From assembly GCA_002434305.1 (NCBI GenBank), contig DJJU01000006.1, positions 434,001-498,000 on the forward strand: a stretch of DNA of 64,000 bases, given 5' to 3'. Both the position numbers and the translations under genes were made by a program. This document shows, in pieces, positions 53,603 to 61,737 of the stretch; the stretch's first letter is position 1, and each line of letters starts with the position of its first letter. Under the pieces are notes generated by a model, which saw only the letters and a list, made by a program, of their open reading frames with translations, was not told where the DNA came from and made no database searches. This DNA is from Alicycliphilus sp. UBA6560 (lineage in GTDB: Bacteria > Pseudomonadota > Gammaproteobacteria > Burkholderiales > Burkholderiaceae_C).

Positions 53603-54877
53603 TCAGCTGCCGCGCGTGACCGCCGCGGGCGTGCCGCGGCCGTACTCGCTCCACTTGCCCAGCTCCCACTTGGCGATGGCATTGCGGTGCACCTCGTCCG
53701 GGCCGTCGGCAAAGCGCAGGGTGCGGGCGTTGGCGTAGGCATACGCCAGGGGGAAGTCGTCGCTGATGCCGCCGCCGCCGTGGGCCTGGATGGCCCAGTC
53801 GATGACCTGGCAGGCCATGCTCGGCGCGACCACCTTGATCATGGCGATCTCGGCCTTGGCGACCTTGTTGCCCACGGTGTCCATCATCCAGGCGGCCTTG
53901 AGCGTGAGCAGGCGCGCCATGTCGATGCGGCAGCGCGCCTCGGCGATGCGCTCCTGCGTGACGGTCTGCGCGGCGATCGGCTTGCCAAAGGCGACGCGGC
54001 TGCTGGCGCGCTTGCACATCAGCTCCAGCGCGCGCTCGGCCTGGCCGATCAGGCGCATGCAGTGGTGGATGCGTCCCGGGCCCAGGCGCCCCTGCGCGAT
54101 CTCGAAGCCGCGGCCTTCGCCCAGCAGGATGTGGTCCACCGGCACGCGCACGTTGTCGAAAATGACTTCGGCGTGGCCGTGCGGCGCGTCGTCGTAGCCG
54201 AACACGTTGAGCGCGCGCACGATGGTGATGCCCGGAGTGTCGGCAGGCACCACGACCATGCTCTGCTGCGAGTGGCGGGGCGCCTCGGGATCGGTCTTGC
54301 CCATGGTGATGAAGACCTTGCAGCGCGGGTCGTTGGCGCCGCTGGTCCACCACTTGCGGCCGTTGATGACGTAGTGGTCGCCGTCGCGCTCGATGCGGGT
54401 GGCGATGTTGGTCGCGTCGCTGGAGGCGACGTCCGGCTCGGTCATGGCGAAGGCCGAGCGGATGCGGCCTTCCAGCAGGGGTTTCAGCCACTCGGCCTTG
54501 ATGGCCTCTGACCCATAGCGGGCGATGGTCTCCATGTTGCCGGTGTCGGGCGCCGAGCAGTTGAAGACCTCGCTGGACCACAGCACGCGGCCCATGATCT
54601 CGGCCAGCGGGGCGTATTCCGCGTTGGTCAGACCGGCGCCGTGGTAGCCCGACGCCTCGGCCGTGTCCACCGGCAGGAACAGGTTCCACAGGCCGGCGGC
54701 CTGGGCCTTGGGCTTGAGGTTCTCGATGGTCTTGAGCGGCTGCCAACGGTTGCCGGCGGCGGTGTTGGCCGCCATCTCCTGCGCATAGGCCTGCTCGGCA
54801 GGGTAGATGTGCTCGTCCATGAACTGCGTCAGGCGTGCCTGCAGTTCCCGGGTCTTGGGCGAGTAGTCGAAGTCCAT
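53603..54877 (-). CDS. Acyl-CoA dehydrogenase (ACAD10/11-like)
   Basis: The 424-residue flavoprotein has AMTEPDVASSDATNIATRIERDGDHYVINGRKWWTSGA, typical of the FAD and acyl-CoA binding region, and the C-terminal QIDWAIQAHGGGGISDDFPLAYAYANARTLRFADGPDEVH segment (written CQVIDWAIQAHGGGG in the protein). The start MDFDYSPKTRELQARL resembles the ACAD10/11 group, which act on long or 4-hydroxy acyl-CoA. The following gene on the same strand, an APH-like kinase, is the part fused to this enzyme in animal ACAD10/11. Confidence 0.85.
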   Translation of the reverse strand: MDFDYSPKTRELQARLTQFMDEHIYPAEQAYAQEMAANTAAGNRWQPLKTIENLKPKAQAAGLWNLFLPVDTAEASGYHGAGLTNAEYAPLAEIMGRVLWSSEVFNCSAPDTGNMETIARYGSEAIKAEWLKPLLEGRIRSAFAMTEPDVASSDATNIATRIERDGDHYVINGRKWWTSGANDPRCKVFITMGKTDPEAPRHSQQSMVVVPADTPGITIVRALNVFGYDDAPHGHAEVIFDNVRVPVDHILLGEGRGFEIAQGRLGPGRIHHCMRLIGQAERALELMCKRASSRVAFGKPIAAQTVTQERIAEARCRIDMARLLTLKAAWMMDTVGNKVAKAEIAMIKVVAPSMACQVIDWAIQAHGGGGISDDFPLAYAYANARTLRFADGPDEVHRNAIAKWELGKWSEYGRGTPAAVTRGS

Positions 54878-54916
54878 GGTGGTTCCTCTTGCGTTGGGAT
54901 GGCGTGATGGGGTGGG

Positions 54917-56002
54917 TCAGCTGCGCTGGGCGAAGTGCCAGGCCAGTTCCGCCATGGGGCGGGCGGTGGCGCCAGCGGCCTTGGCCTGGGCGCTGGCGGC
55001 GATGCCGGCCTCCGCGCGCTTGGCGATGCCTTGCAGGATGGCGGCGATGCGGAACATGTTGTAGGCCAGGTAGAAGTTCCAGTCGGCGGCCAGCGCCTCT
55101 GCGTCGGCGATGCCGGTGCGCTGGCAGTAGCGCTGGATGTACTCGGCCTCGGACGGGATGCCCAGCACGCCCAAGTCCAGCCCGCCGATGCCGCGGCTCA
55201 TCTCGTGCGGGATGTGCCAGCTCATGCAGTGGTAGGCGAAGTCGGCCAGCGGATGGCCCAGGGTGGACAGCTCCCAGTCCAGCACGGCGATCACGCGCGG
55301 CTCATCGGGGTGGAACATCAGGTTGTCCAGCCGATAGTCGCCGTGCACGATGGACACGCGGCTCTCGTCGCGTGCGCTGGCCGGCATGTGCGCGGGCAGC
55401 CAGTCCATCAGCCGGTCCATCTCGGGAATGGGCTGGGTAACGGAGGCCAGGTACTGCTTGCTCCAGCGGCCGATCTGGCGCTCGAAATAGTTGCCCGGCT
55501 TGCCGTAGCCACCCAGCCCGCGGGCGGCGAAGTCGACCTGGTGCAGCGCGGCGATGACGCGGTTCATCTCGTCGTAGTGCGCGGCGCGCTCGGCGGGCTG
55601 CATGCCGGGCAGGGCCTGGTCCCACAGCACGCGGCCCTGCAGGAACTCCATGATGTAGAAGGCCCGGCCGATGACGGATTCGTCCTCGCACAGCGCCAGC
55701 ATCTGCGGCACGGGCACGGCGGTGCCGGCCAGGCCGCTCATCACGGCGTATTCGCGCTCGATGGCGTGGGCCGAGGGCAGCAGCTTGGCCACCGGCCCGG
55801 GCTTGGAGCGCATGACGTAGCTGCGCCCCGGCGTGACCAGCTTGTAGGTTGGGTTGGACTGCCCACCCTTGAACATCTCCACGCTGAGCGGCCCCTCGAA
55901 GCCGGGCACGTGCCGGGCCAGCCAGGCGCCCAGCGCGTCGGTGTCGAAGGCGTGCTGGCCGGCGACAGGGCGGGTGCCGATGAAGTGGTCGAAATTGCTC
56001 AT
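54917..56002 (-). CDS. APH-family phosphotransferase (ACAD10/11 kinase-like)
   Basis: The 361-residue protein has SNPTYKLVTPGRSYVMRSKP, VHGDYRLDNLMF with catalytic Asp, and VLDWELSTLGHPLADFAYHCM, the aminoglycoside-phosphotransferase fold. Homologous kinases phosphorylate 4-hydroxyacyl-CoA before a dehydrogenase removes the phosphate (LvaA in levulinate catabolism, the kinase half of ACAD10/11). It is 39 bases upstream of the dehydrogenase. Resistance to aminoglycosides is unlikely given context. Confidence 0.85.
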   Translation of the reverse strand: MSNFDHFIGTRPVAGQHAFDTDALGAWLARHVPGFEGPLSVEMFKGGQSNPTYKLVTPGRSYVMRSKPGPVAKLLPSAHAIEREYAVMSGLAGTAVPVPQMLALCEDESVIGRAFYIMEFLQGRVLWDQALPGMQPAERAAHYDEMNRVIAALHQVDFAARGLGGYGKPGNYFERQIGRWSKQYLASVTQPIPEMDRLMDWLPAHMPASARDESRVSIVHGDYRLDNLMFHPDEPRVIAVLDWELSTLGHPLADFAYHCMSWHIPHEMSRGIGGLDLGVLGIPSEAEYIQRYCQRTGIADAEALAADWNFYLAYNMFRIAAILQGIAKRAEAGIAASAQAKAAGATARPMAELAWHFAQRS

Positions 56003-56030
56003 GGGTGCAGGCGTGCTTTCTTTCAAAAAT

Positions 56031-56111
56031 GTGAGCTGCTTGCGCTTGTGTGGCAGCGTTTTGCGCCTGTTTTGATGCGCAAAGCCTTGCAGATCAAGCG
56101 CTGGCAGCTAT
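56031..56111. repeat. Two facing copies of the palindromic repeat
   Basis: TGAGCTGCTTGCGCTTGTG at the left and AGATCAAGCGCTGGCAGCTATG at the right are opposite-strand copies, between the kinase and Crp-family genes. Confidence 0.7.
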
Positions 56112-56119
56112 GTTTTTGT

Positions 56120-56839
56120 TTAAACCGACGACTCGGCCGCGTACAGCAAGGCAGGGCGGTCGCAGATCACCAGGCCCGCCGGCTCGATGCGGATGGTGCC
56201 CTCGCGCTCCATGCCCTTGAGCTCCTGGTTCACGCGCTGGCGCGAGGCGCCCAGCAGCTGCGCCAGCTCTTCCTGCGCCAGCTGCAGGCTGATGCGGATC
56301 TCGTCGCCATTGGCCAGGCTGGGCACACCGTAGCTGCGCACCAGGTGCAAAAGCTGCTTGGCCAGCCGGGCGCGCAGGGGCAGGGTGTTCAAGTCCTCCA
56401 CCAGCCCGAACAGCACCCGGATGCGCCGCGCATGCAGGCGCAACAACGCGTCGTACAGCTCCACGTGCTGCGACAGGATCTTCTTGAAGTCGCCGCGCGC
56501 CACGCAGACGATGGTGGTGTCGCCATGCGCATAGGCATCGTGCGTTCGCTGCTCCCCGTCGAAGAACGCCACGTCGCCGAACCAGATGCCCGGCTCCACG
56601 TACGTCAGCGTGATCTGCTTGCCCGAGATCGACGTCGAGCTGACCCGCACCGCGCCGCGGGCGCAGGCGATCCACTCCTCGGGAGCATCGCCGCGCGCCG
56701 CGATCAGCGCGCCGTCCTTGAAGCGTTTGACGTAGGAGCATCTCAGGATGTCGTGCCGCAGCGACGGCGAAAGGGAGGAAAACCAGCGACCGGAATTGAT
56801 CGCTTCACGTTCTTCGATCGTAAGAATGGGTTCGTTCAT
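56120..56839 (-). CDS. Crp/Fnr-family transcriptional regulator
   Basis: The 239-residue protein has a cyclic-nucleotide-binding-like beta-roll (ISGKQITLTYVEPGIWFGDVAFFDG) and a C-terminal helix-turn-helix (SLQLAQEELAQLLGASRQRVNQELKGMEREGTI). There is no N-terminal Cys cluster, so it is not an oxygen-sensing Fnr. The effector is unknown. It is divergent from thrS. Confidence 0.9.
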   Translation of the reverse strand: MNEPILTIEEREAINSGRWFSSLSPSLRHDILRCSYVKRFKDGALIAARGDAPEEWIACARGAVRVSSTSISGKQITLTYVEPGIWFGDVAFFDGEQRTHDAYAHGDTTIVCVARGDFKKILSQHVELYDALLRLHARRIRVLFGLVEDLNTLPLRARLAKQLLHLVRSYGVPSLANGDEIRISLQLAQEELAQLLGASRQRVNQELKGMEREGTIRIEPAGLVICDRPALLYAAESSV

Positions 56840-56917
56840 GGTCTGTCTTATGGGTGACTGAAAGGGCGGTCCATGTCGCCTGGGGGACGGGCGTGCGCGC
56901 CGCGGGCCCGCGGCCGC

Positions 56918-56923
56918 TACAAT
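56918..56923 (+). promoter_or_regulatory. -10 box of the thrS operon promoter (candidate)
   Basis: TACAAT lies 48 bases before the Thr leader peptide. A -35 is not evident in the GC-rich DNA upstream. Confidence 0.45.
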
Positions 56924-56970
56924 GGCGGATTGGACAACACCATACAAGGACGAGAAAGGCGCTTTCGGTT

Positions 56971-57012
56971 ATGACACCGCGAACTACGACGGAGACCCCC
57001 ACCAGCCTTTAA
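56971..57012 (+). CDS. thrS attenuator leader peptide
   Basis: ATG 56971 opens a 13-residue peptide, MTPRTTTETPTSL, with six Thr codons. It sits upstream of an intrinsic terminator and of thrS. CCAGCC (57002-57007) can pair with GGCTGG (57015-57020), and TTCGCGC (57024-57030) with GCGCGGA (57069-57075), the terminator 5' arm. A ribosome stalled at Thr codons would block the first pairing and allow the second, so thrS is read when threonyl-tRNA is low. GAAAGG upstream is a poor but possible ribosome site. Confidence 0.75.
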   Translation: MTPRTTTETPTSL

Positions 57013-57064
57013 CCGGCTGGCCGTTCGCGCCTGCACGAGACCCCAAGCCTTCTCTTCCCCCTCG

Positions 57065-57094
57065 AAAAGCGCGGACCGTGTTCCGCGCTTTTTG
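57065..57094 (+). terminator. thrS attenuator terminator
   Basis: AAAAGCGCGGA pairs with TCCGCGCTTTT across a six-base loop and is followed by a T run, 69 bases before the thrS ATG. Confidence 0.85.
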
Positions 57095-57162
57095 CTTGTT
57101 GGTGACCGGCAAAAACAGCGCACACCACATCCCGGACACCGACTGACAAGGAATACCCGACC

Positions 57163-59094
57163 ATGATCCAGATCACGCTTCCCGATGGCTCGCAGCGCGA
57201 CTTTCCCGGCCCCGTCACCGTGGCCGACGTTGCCGCTTCCATCGGCCCCGGCCTGGCCAAGGCCGCTCTGGCCGGCAAGGTGGGGCGCGGCGACGACGCC
57301 CGCGTGGTGGACACCAGCCACCTGATCACCGAAGACAGCCCGCTGGCCATCGTCACGGCCAAGGACGCCGACGGACTGGATGTCATCCGCCACTCCACGG
57401 CCCACCTGCTGGCCTATGCCGTCAAGGAGCTGTTCCCGGACGCGCAGGTCACCATCGGCCCGGTGATCGACAACGGCTTCTATTACGACTTTGCGTACAA
57501 GCGCCCCTTCACGCCCGAAGACCTGGCCGCCATTGAAAAGCGCATGGCCGAGCTGGCCGCCAAGGACGAGCCGGTGACGCGCCGCGTGCTGCCGCGCGAC
57601 GAGGCGGTGGCGTACTTCAAGGGCCTGGGCGAGCACTACAAGGCCGAGATCATCGCCAGCATTCCGGCGAACGAGGATGTGAGCCTGTACCGCGAGGGCG
57701 GCTTCGAAGACCTGTGCCGCGGCCCCCACGTGCCCAGCACCGGCAAGCTCAAGCACTTCAAGCTGATGAAGGTGGCCGGCGCCTATTGGCGCGGCGACCA
57801 CCGCAACGAGATGCTGCAGCGCATCTACGGCACGGCCTGGGCCAGCAAGGACGAGCTGCAGCAGTACCTGACCATGCTGGAGGAGGCCGAAAAGCGCGAC
57901 CACCGCAGGCTGGGCCGCGAGCTGGATTTGTTCCACATCGACGAGCACTCGCCCGGCACCGTGTTCTGGCACCCCAAGGGCTGGCAGCTGTGGCAGCAGG
58001 TCGAGCAGTACATGCGCCGCGTGTACAACGACAACGGCTACCAGGAGGTCAAGGCCCCGCAGATCCTGGACAAGTCGCTGTGGGAGAAGACCGGGCACTG
58101 GGACAAGTACCGCGAGAACATGTTCATCACCGAAAGCGAAAAGCGCGACTACGCACTCAAGCCGATGAACTGCCCGGGCCACATCCTGATCTTCAAGCAG
58201 GGCATCAAGAGCTACCGCGACCTGCCGCTGCGCTACGGCGAGTTCGGCAACTGCCACCGCAACGAGCCCACGGGCGGGCTGCACGGCATCATGCGCGTGC
58301 GCGGCTTCACGCAGGACGACGGCCACATCTTCTGCACCGAAGACCAGATCCAGCCCGAGGTGCTGGCTTTCACGCGCCTGCTGCAGAAGGTCTACGCCGA
58401 CTTCGGCTTCACCGACATCATCTACAAGGTCGCCACGCGGCCCGAGGCGCGCATCGGCTCCGACGAAAGCTGGGACAAGGCCGAGGCGGCGCTGATCCAC
58501 AGCCTGGAGGCATCGGGCTGCGCCTACGAGTTGTCGCCGGGCGAGGGCGCCTTCTACGGCCCCAAGATCGAGTACACGCTGAAGGACGCCATCGGCCGAC
58601 AGTGGCAGTGCGGCACCATCCAGGTGGACTTTTCCATGCCCGAGCGGCTGGAGGCCGAGTACGTCGGCGAGGACGGCGCGCGCCACCGCCCGGTCATGCT
58701 GCACCGCGCCATCGTCGGCAGCCTGGAACGCTTCATCGGCATCCTGATCGAGCAGCACGCCGGCGCCATGCCCACCTGGTTGGCGCCGGTGCAGGTGGCG
58801 GTGCTGAACATCACCGATGCGCAGCAGGATTACTGTCGCGAAATAGCCGCAAAGCTGCAAAAAGCATTGCCGAATCAAGGCCTTAGGGTGGTGACGGATC
58901 TGCGCAACGAAAAGATCACGTATAAAATACGCGAGCATTCGCTGCAAAAGCTGCCCTATATCCTCGTCGCCGGCGACAAGGAAAAGGCGGCCGCAACGGT
59001 GGCGGTGCGTGCCCGGGGTGGCAAAGACCTCGGTGTGATGTCCTTCGACGCATTCGTCGAACTGATCGCACGGGACATCGCCTCCAAAGCCTGA
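57163..59094 (+). CDS. thrS: Threonine-tRNA ligase
   Basis: The 643-residue class II synthetase has an N-terminal TGS domain (MIQITLPDGSQRDFPG), an editing domain (HSTAHLLAYAVKELFPDAQ and CRGPHVPSTG), the catalytic core with ALKPMNCPGHI, YGEFGNCHRNEPTGGLHGIMRVRGFTQDDGHIFC and VMLHRAIVGSLERF, and a C-terminal anticodon-binding domain (GLRVVTDLRNEKITYKIREHSLQKLPYILVAGDKE). Zinc-binding Cys and His are in place. It begins the thrS-infC-rpmI-rplT-pheS-pheT series. Confidence 0.97.
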   Translation: MIQITLPDGSQRDFPGPVTVADVAASIGPGLAKAALAGKVGRGDDARVVDTSHLITEDSPLAIVTAKDADGLDVIRHSTAHLLAYAVKELFPDAQVTIGPVIDNGFYYDFAYKRPFTPEDLAAIEKRMAELAAKDEPVTRRVLPRDEAVAYFKGLGEHYKAEIIASIPANEDVSLYREGGFEDLCRGPHVPSTGKLKHFKLMKVAGAYWRGDHRNEMLQRIYGTAWASKDELQQYLTMLEEAEKRDHRRLGRELDLFHIDEHSPGTVFWHPKGWQLWQQVEQYMRRVYNDNGYQEVKAPQILDKSLWEKTGHWDKYRENMFITESEKRDYALKPMNCPGHILIFKQGIKSYRDLPLRYGEFGNCHRNEPTGGLHGIMRVRGFTQDDGHIFCTEDQIQPEVLAFTRLLQKVYADFGFTDIIYKVATRPEARIGSDESWDKAEAALIHSLEASGCAYELSPGEGAFYGPKIEYTLKDAIGRQWQCGTIQVDFSMPERLEAEYVGEDGARHRPVMLHRAIVGSLERFIGILIEQHAGAMPTWLAPVQVAVLNITDAQQDYCREIAAKLQKALPNQGLRVVTDLRNEKITYKIREHSLQKLPYILVAGDKEKAAATVAVRARGGKDLGVMSFDAFVELIARDIASKA

Positions 59095-59106
59095 TTCTTT
59101 TTGGGT

Positions 59107-59150
59107 CAAATATCGCTTGGAAGCGCACGGGTTGTGCGTAAGCAGCTATG
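59107..59150 (-). repeat. Palindromic repeat copy, diverged
   Basis: AAATATCGCTTGGAAGCGC, then GTAAGCAGCTATG in the thrS-infC gap; AGCTA/TAGCT and the following T run could form a weak terminator. Confidence 0.55.
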
Positions 59151-59184
59151 CTTTTCGTAGCTTTTTTGATTAAGGGTGAGAACC

Positions 59185-59778
59185 ATCGCTACCGAATTTC
59201 GTGACCGCCGCCACCGCGAGGAGCGCAAGCACCGCCTGAACCGGGAAATCATGGCGCCTGAAGTGCGCCTGTCCGGCCCCGAGAACGAGCCCCTGGGCAT
59301 CGTCAGCTTGCAGGACGCCCTGCGCATGGCTGGCGAGCTGGATGTGGACTTGGTGGAAATTGCCGCCACGGCCAATCCGCCCGTCTGCCGCCTGATGGAC
59401 TATGGCAAGTTCAAGTACCAGGAGCAGAAGAAGGCGGCCGAGGCCAAGGCCAAGCAGACGGTCATCGAAATCAAGGAAGTGAAGTTCCGCCCCGGCACCG
59501 ACGACGGCGACTACAACATCAAGATGCGCAACATCCGCCGCTTCCTGGCGGACGGCGACAAGGTCAAGGTCACGCTGCGCTTTCGCGGCCGCGAGATCAC
59601 GCACCAGGAGCTGGGCCTGGCCCTGCTCAACCGCCTGCGCGACGAGCTGGCCGACAGCATCCTGGTGGAGCAGTTCCCCAAGCTGGAAGGCCGCCAGATG
59701 ATCATGATGATCGCCCCGGCGCGCAAGAAGCCGGCGCCGGGCGGCAAGCCCGCCGCCGAAGGCGCGCCGGCGGCGTAA
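59185..59778 (+). CDS. infC: Translation initiation factor IF-3
   Basis: The 197-residue protein has EERKHRLNREIMAPEVRLSGPENEPLGIVSL and the conserved LDVDLVEIAATANPPVCRLMDYGKFKYQEQKK, linker, and C-domain KFRPGTDDGDYNIKMRNIRRFLADGDKVKVTLRFRGREI. It binds the 30S subunit and checks the start codon. I place the start at ATC 59185, because TAAGGGTGA lies at ideal distance before it; the alternative GTG 59176 would itself sit in that Shine-Dalgarno. Other infC genes use AUU, which IF-3 itself discriminates against. Confidence 0.92.
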   Translation: MATEFRDRRHREERKHRLNREIMAPEVRLSGPENEPLGIVSLQDALRMAGELDVDLVEIAATANPPVCRLMDYGKFKYQEQKKAAEAKAKQTVIEIKEVKFRPGTDDGDYNIKMRNIRRFLADGDKVKVTLRFRGREITHQELGLALLNRLRDELADSILVEQFPKLEGRQMIMMIAPARKKPAPGGKPAAEGAPAA

Positions 59779-59799
59779 ACGACAGACAAACAGGGTCTG

Positions 59800-59833
59800 G
59801 CTGGCAGCTTCTTTGCAAGAAGGAACTGCCGGC
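59800..59833 (+). promoter_or_regulatory. Stem-loop in the infC-rpmI gap, possible L20 operator
   Basis: GCTGGCAG pairs with CTGCCGGC around an inner CTTCTT-TGC-AAGAAG hairpin and a three-base bulge. It lies in the 186-base leader before rpmI, where ribosomal protein L20 regulates translation in some bacteria. L20 binding is inference. Confidence 0.45.
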
Positions 59834-59964
59834 TGGCGGGTGGGGCCTGAAAGGGCGCTACCACGCGGCGGGGTCACACCCGCCATGAAGAAGTGGCTCG
59901 GGGCCTGCAAGGGTGCACACAGTCGTGCAAACGCCTCACGAGCACAATCACAAGGAGCATTCAC

Positions 59965-60168
59965 ATGCCCAAAATGAAGACCAAGAGCAGCGCGAAGAAG
60001 CGTTTTCGCGTTCGTCCGGGTGGCACCGTCAAGCGCGGTCAAGCCTTCAAGCGTCACATCCTGACCAAGAAGACCACCAAGAACAAGCGCCACCTGCGTG
60101 GCATTGTGAACGTGCACGAAGGTGACATGGGCTCCATCGCCAAGATGCTGCCCATGGCCGGCCTGTAA
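59965..60168 (+). CDS. rpmI: 50S ribosomal protein L35
   Basis: The 67-residue product MPKMKTKSSAKKRFRVRPGG, then RHILTKKTTKNKRHLRG, is a standard L35. CAAGGAG lies before ATG 59965. Confidence 0.97.
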   Translation: MPKMKTKSSAKKRFRVRPGGTVKRGQAFKRHILTKKTTKNKRHLRGIVNVHEGDMGSIAKMLPMAGL

Positions 60169-60196
60169 TTCACACTGACGAACAAGGAGAAAACAC

Positions 60197-60556
60197 ATGC
60201 CTCGCGTCAAACGTGGTGTAACGGCACGCGCCCGTCACAAGAAGGTTCTCGCACTGGCCAAGGGTTTCCGCGGCCGTCGTGGCAACGTCTACCGCATCGC
60301 CAAGCAGGCGGTGATGAAGGCGGGCCAGTACGCCTACCGTGACCGCCGCGCCAAGAAGCGCGTGTTCCGCCAACTGTGGATTGCCCGTATCAACGCCGCT
60401 GCCCGTGAACTGGGCCTGACCTACAGCCAGTTCACCAACGGCCTGAAGAAGGCAGCCATCGAGATCGACCGCAAGATGCTGGCCGACCTCGCGGTGCACG
60501 ACAAGGCTGCCTTCGGCAGCATCGTGGAGCAAGTCAAGGCCAAGCTGGCCGCTTGA
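60197..60556 (+). CDS. rplT: 50S ribosomal protein L20
   Basis: The 119-residue product starts MPRVKRGVTARARHKKVLAL and has LWIARINAAARELGLTYSQF, typical of L20, which binds 23S rRNA early in assembly. It lies 28 bases after rpmI with AAGGAG upstream. Confidence 0.97.
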   Translation: MPRVKRGVTARARHKKVLALAKGFRGRRGNVYRIAKQAVMKAGQYAYRDRRAKKRVFRQLWIARINAAARELGLTYSQFTNGLKKAAIEIDRKMLADLAVHDKAAFGSIVEQVKAKLAA

Positions 60557-60588
60557 GTTGAGTCTACGAACCGGCCGCTATCGTTTGC

Positions 60589-60632
60589 ATAGCTGCCGGC
60601 GCGCCAACAGCAAGGGCTAGGGCTTGAAAGGG
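60589..60632 (+). repeat. Palindromic repeat copy overlapping the rplT-pheS terminator
   Basis: CATAGCTGCCGGCGCGCC and AGGGCTTGAAAGGGC match the repeat ends; the copy's right part gives the 5' arm of the terminator. Confidence 0.6.
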
Positions 60633-60650
60633 CACTAGCCCTTGTTTTTT
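60611..60650 (+). terminator. Intrinsic terminator between rplT and pheS
   Basis: CAAGGGCTAG and CTAGCCCTTG pair perfectly, 14-base loop, followed by six T. No Phe-rich leader frame is visible upstream, so pheST may be partly attenuated or have its own promoter. Confidence 0.85.
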
Positions 60651-60663
60651 CGCAAAGAGCAAC

Positions 60664-61716
60664 ATGAACGAGTTGGATTCCCTGGTGACGAGTGCGCGCG
60701 AGTCGTTCGCGCGCTGTGCAACCCCGGCCGAGCTGGAAAACGCCAAGGCCCAGTTTCTGGGCAAGTCGGGCCGGCTGACCGAACTGATGAAGGGCATGGC
60801 GCAGCTCTCGCCGGAGGACAAGAAGACCCGCGGCGCCGCCATCAATGTGGCCAAGCAGGCCGTCGAGGCCGCCTTGGCCGAGCGCCGCCAGCAGCTCGCC
60901 GATGCAGAGCTGCAGCGCCAGCTCCAGGCCGAGGCGCTGGACGTGACGCTGCCCGGGCGCCGCCAGGGGCGCGGCGGGCTGCACCCTGTGTCGCTGACGC
61001 TCGAGCGCATTGAGCAGATCTTCGGCTCCATGGGTTTCGACGTGGCCGACGGCCCCGAGATCGAGACCGACTGGTTCAACTTCACAGCGCTGAACACGCC
61101 TGAGGACCACCCGGCGCGTTCCATGCACGACACCTTCTACGTCGATGGCGGCACGCCCGAGGCACCCCACCTGCTGCGCACGCACACCAGCCCGATGCAG
61201 GTGCGCTACGCCGTGCAGCACGTCAAGCGCTACCGCCACCTGATCGACGCCGGTCAGGTCATGCCCGAGATCCGCGTCATAGCCCCGGGCCGCACCTACC
61301 GCGTGGATTCGGACGCCACGCACTCGCCCATGTTCCACCAGTGCGAGGGCCTGTGGATCGGCGAGAACGTGAGCTTCAAGGACCTGAAGGTCGTGTTCAC
61401 CGACTTCTGCCGCACCTTCTTCGAGAGCGACGACCTGGTGCTGCGGTTTCGGCCCAGCTTCTTCCCGTTCACCGAGCCCAGCGCCGAGATCGACATCCAG
61501 TTCCAGACCGGCCCGCTGGCCGGGCGCTGGCTGGAGGTGTCCGGCTCCGGCCAGGTGCACCCCAACGTGGTGCGCAACATGGGCCTGGACCCCGAGCGCT
61601 ACATCGGCTTCGCCTTCGGCATGGGGCCGGACCGGCTGACCATGCTGCGCTACGGCGTGAACGACCTGCGCCTGTTCTTCGACGGCGACATCCGCTTCCT
61701 GTCGCAGTTCCAGTAA
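60664..61716 (+). CDS. pheS: Phenylalanine-tRNA ligase alpha subunit
   Basis: The 350-residue protein has an N-terminal coiled coil (LENAKAQFLGKSGRLTELMKGM), the catalytic motifs GPEIETDWFNFTALNTPEDHPARSMHDTFY and THTSPMQVRY, and motif 3 GFAFGMGPDRLTMLRYGVND. It forms the alpha2beta2 enzyme with PheT. Confidence 0.97.
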   Translation: MNELDSLVTSARESFARCATPAELENAKAQFLGKSGRLTELMKGMAQLSPEDKKTRGAAINVAKQAVEAALAERRQQLADAELQRQLQAEALDVTLPGRRQGRGGLHPVSLTLERIEQIFGSMGFDVADGPEIETDWFNFTALNTPEDHPARSMHDTFYVDGGTPEAPHLLRTHTSPMQVRYAVQHVKRYRHLIDAGQVMPEIRVIAPGRTYRVDSDATHSPMFHQCEGLWIGENVSFKDLKVVFTDFCRTFFESDDLVLRFRPSFFPFTEPSAEIDIQFQTGPLAGRWLEVSGSGQVHPNVVRNMGLDPERYIGFAFGMGPDRLTMLRYGVNDLRLFFDGDIRFLSQFQ

Positions 61717-61737
61717 ACGCCATTGCTGCGAAAAAGT

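Noticed and set aside
54917..56002. Aminoglycoside resistance gene
   Set aside because: The fold is APH, but the sequence and its pairing with an acyl-CoA dehydrogenase fit the ACAD10/11 kinase group.
56922..57146. 74-residue open frame beginning MADWTTPYKDEKG before thrS
   Set aside because: Its ATG falls inside the best -10 candidate (TACAAT 56918-56923), it runs through the intrinsic terminator, and the Thr-rich short frame explains the region better. Codon pattern is coding-like, so it is not fully excluded.
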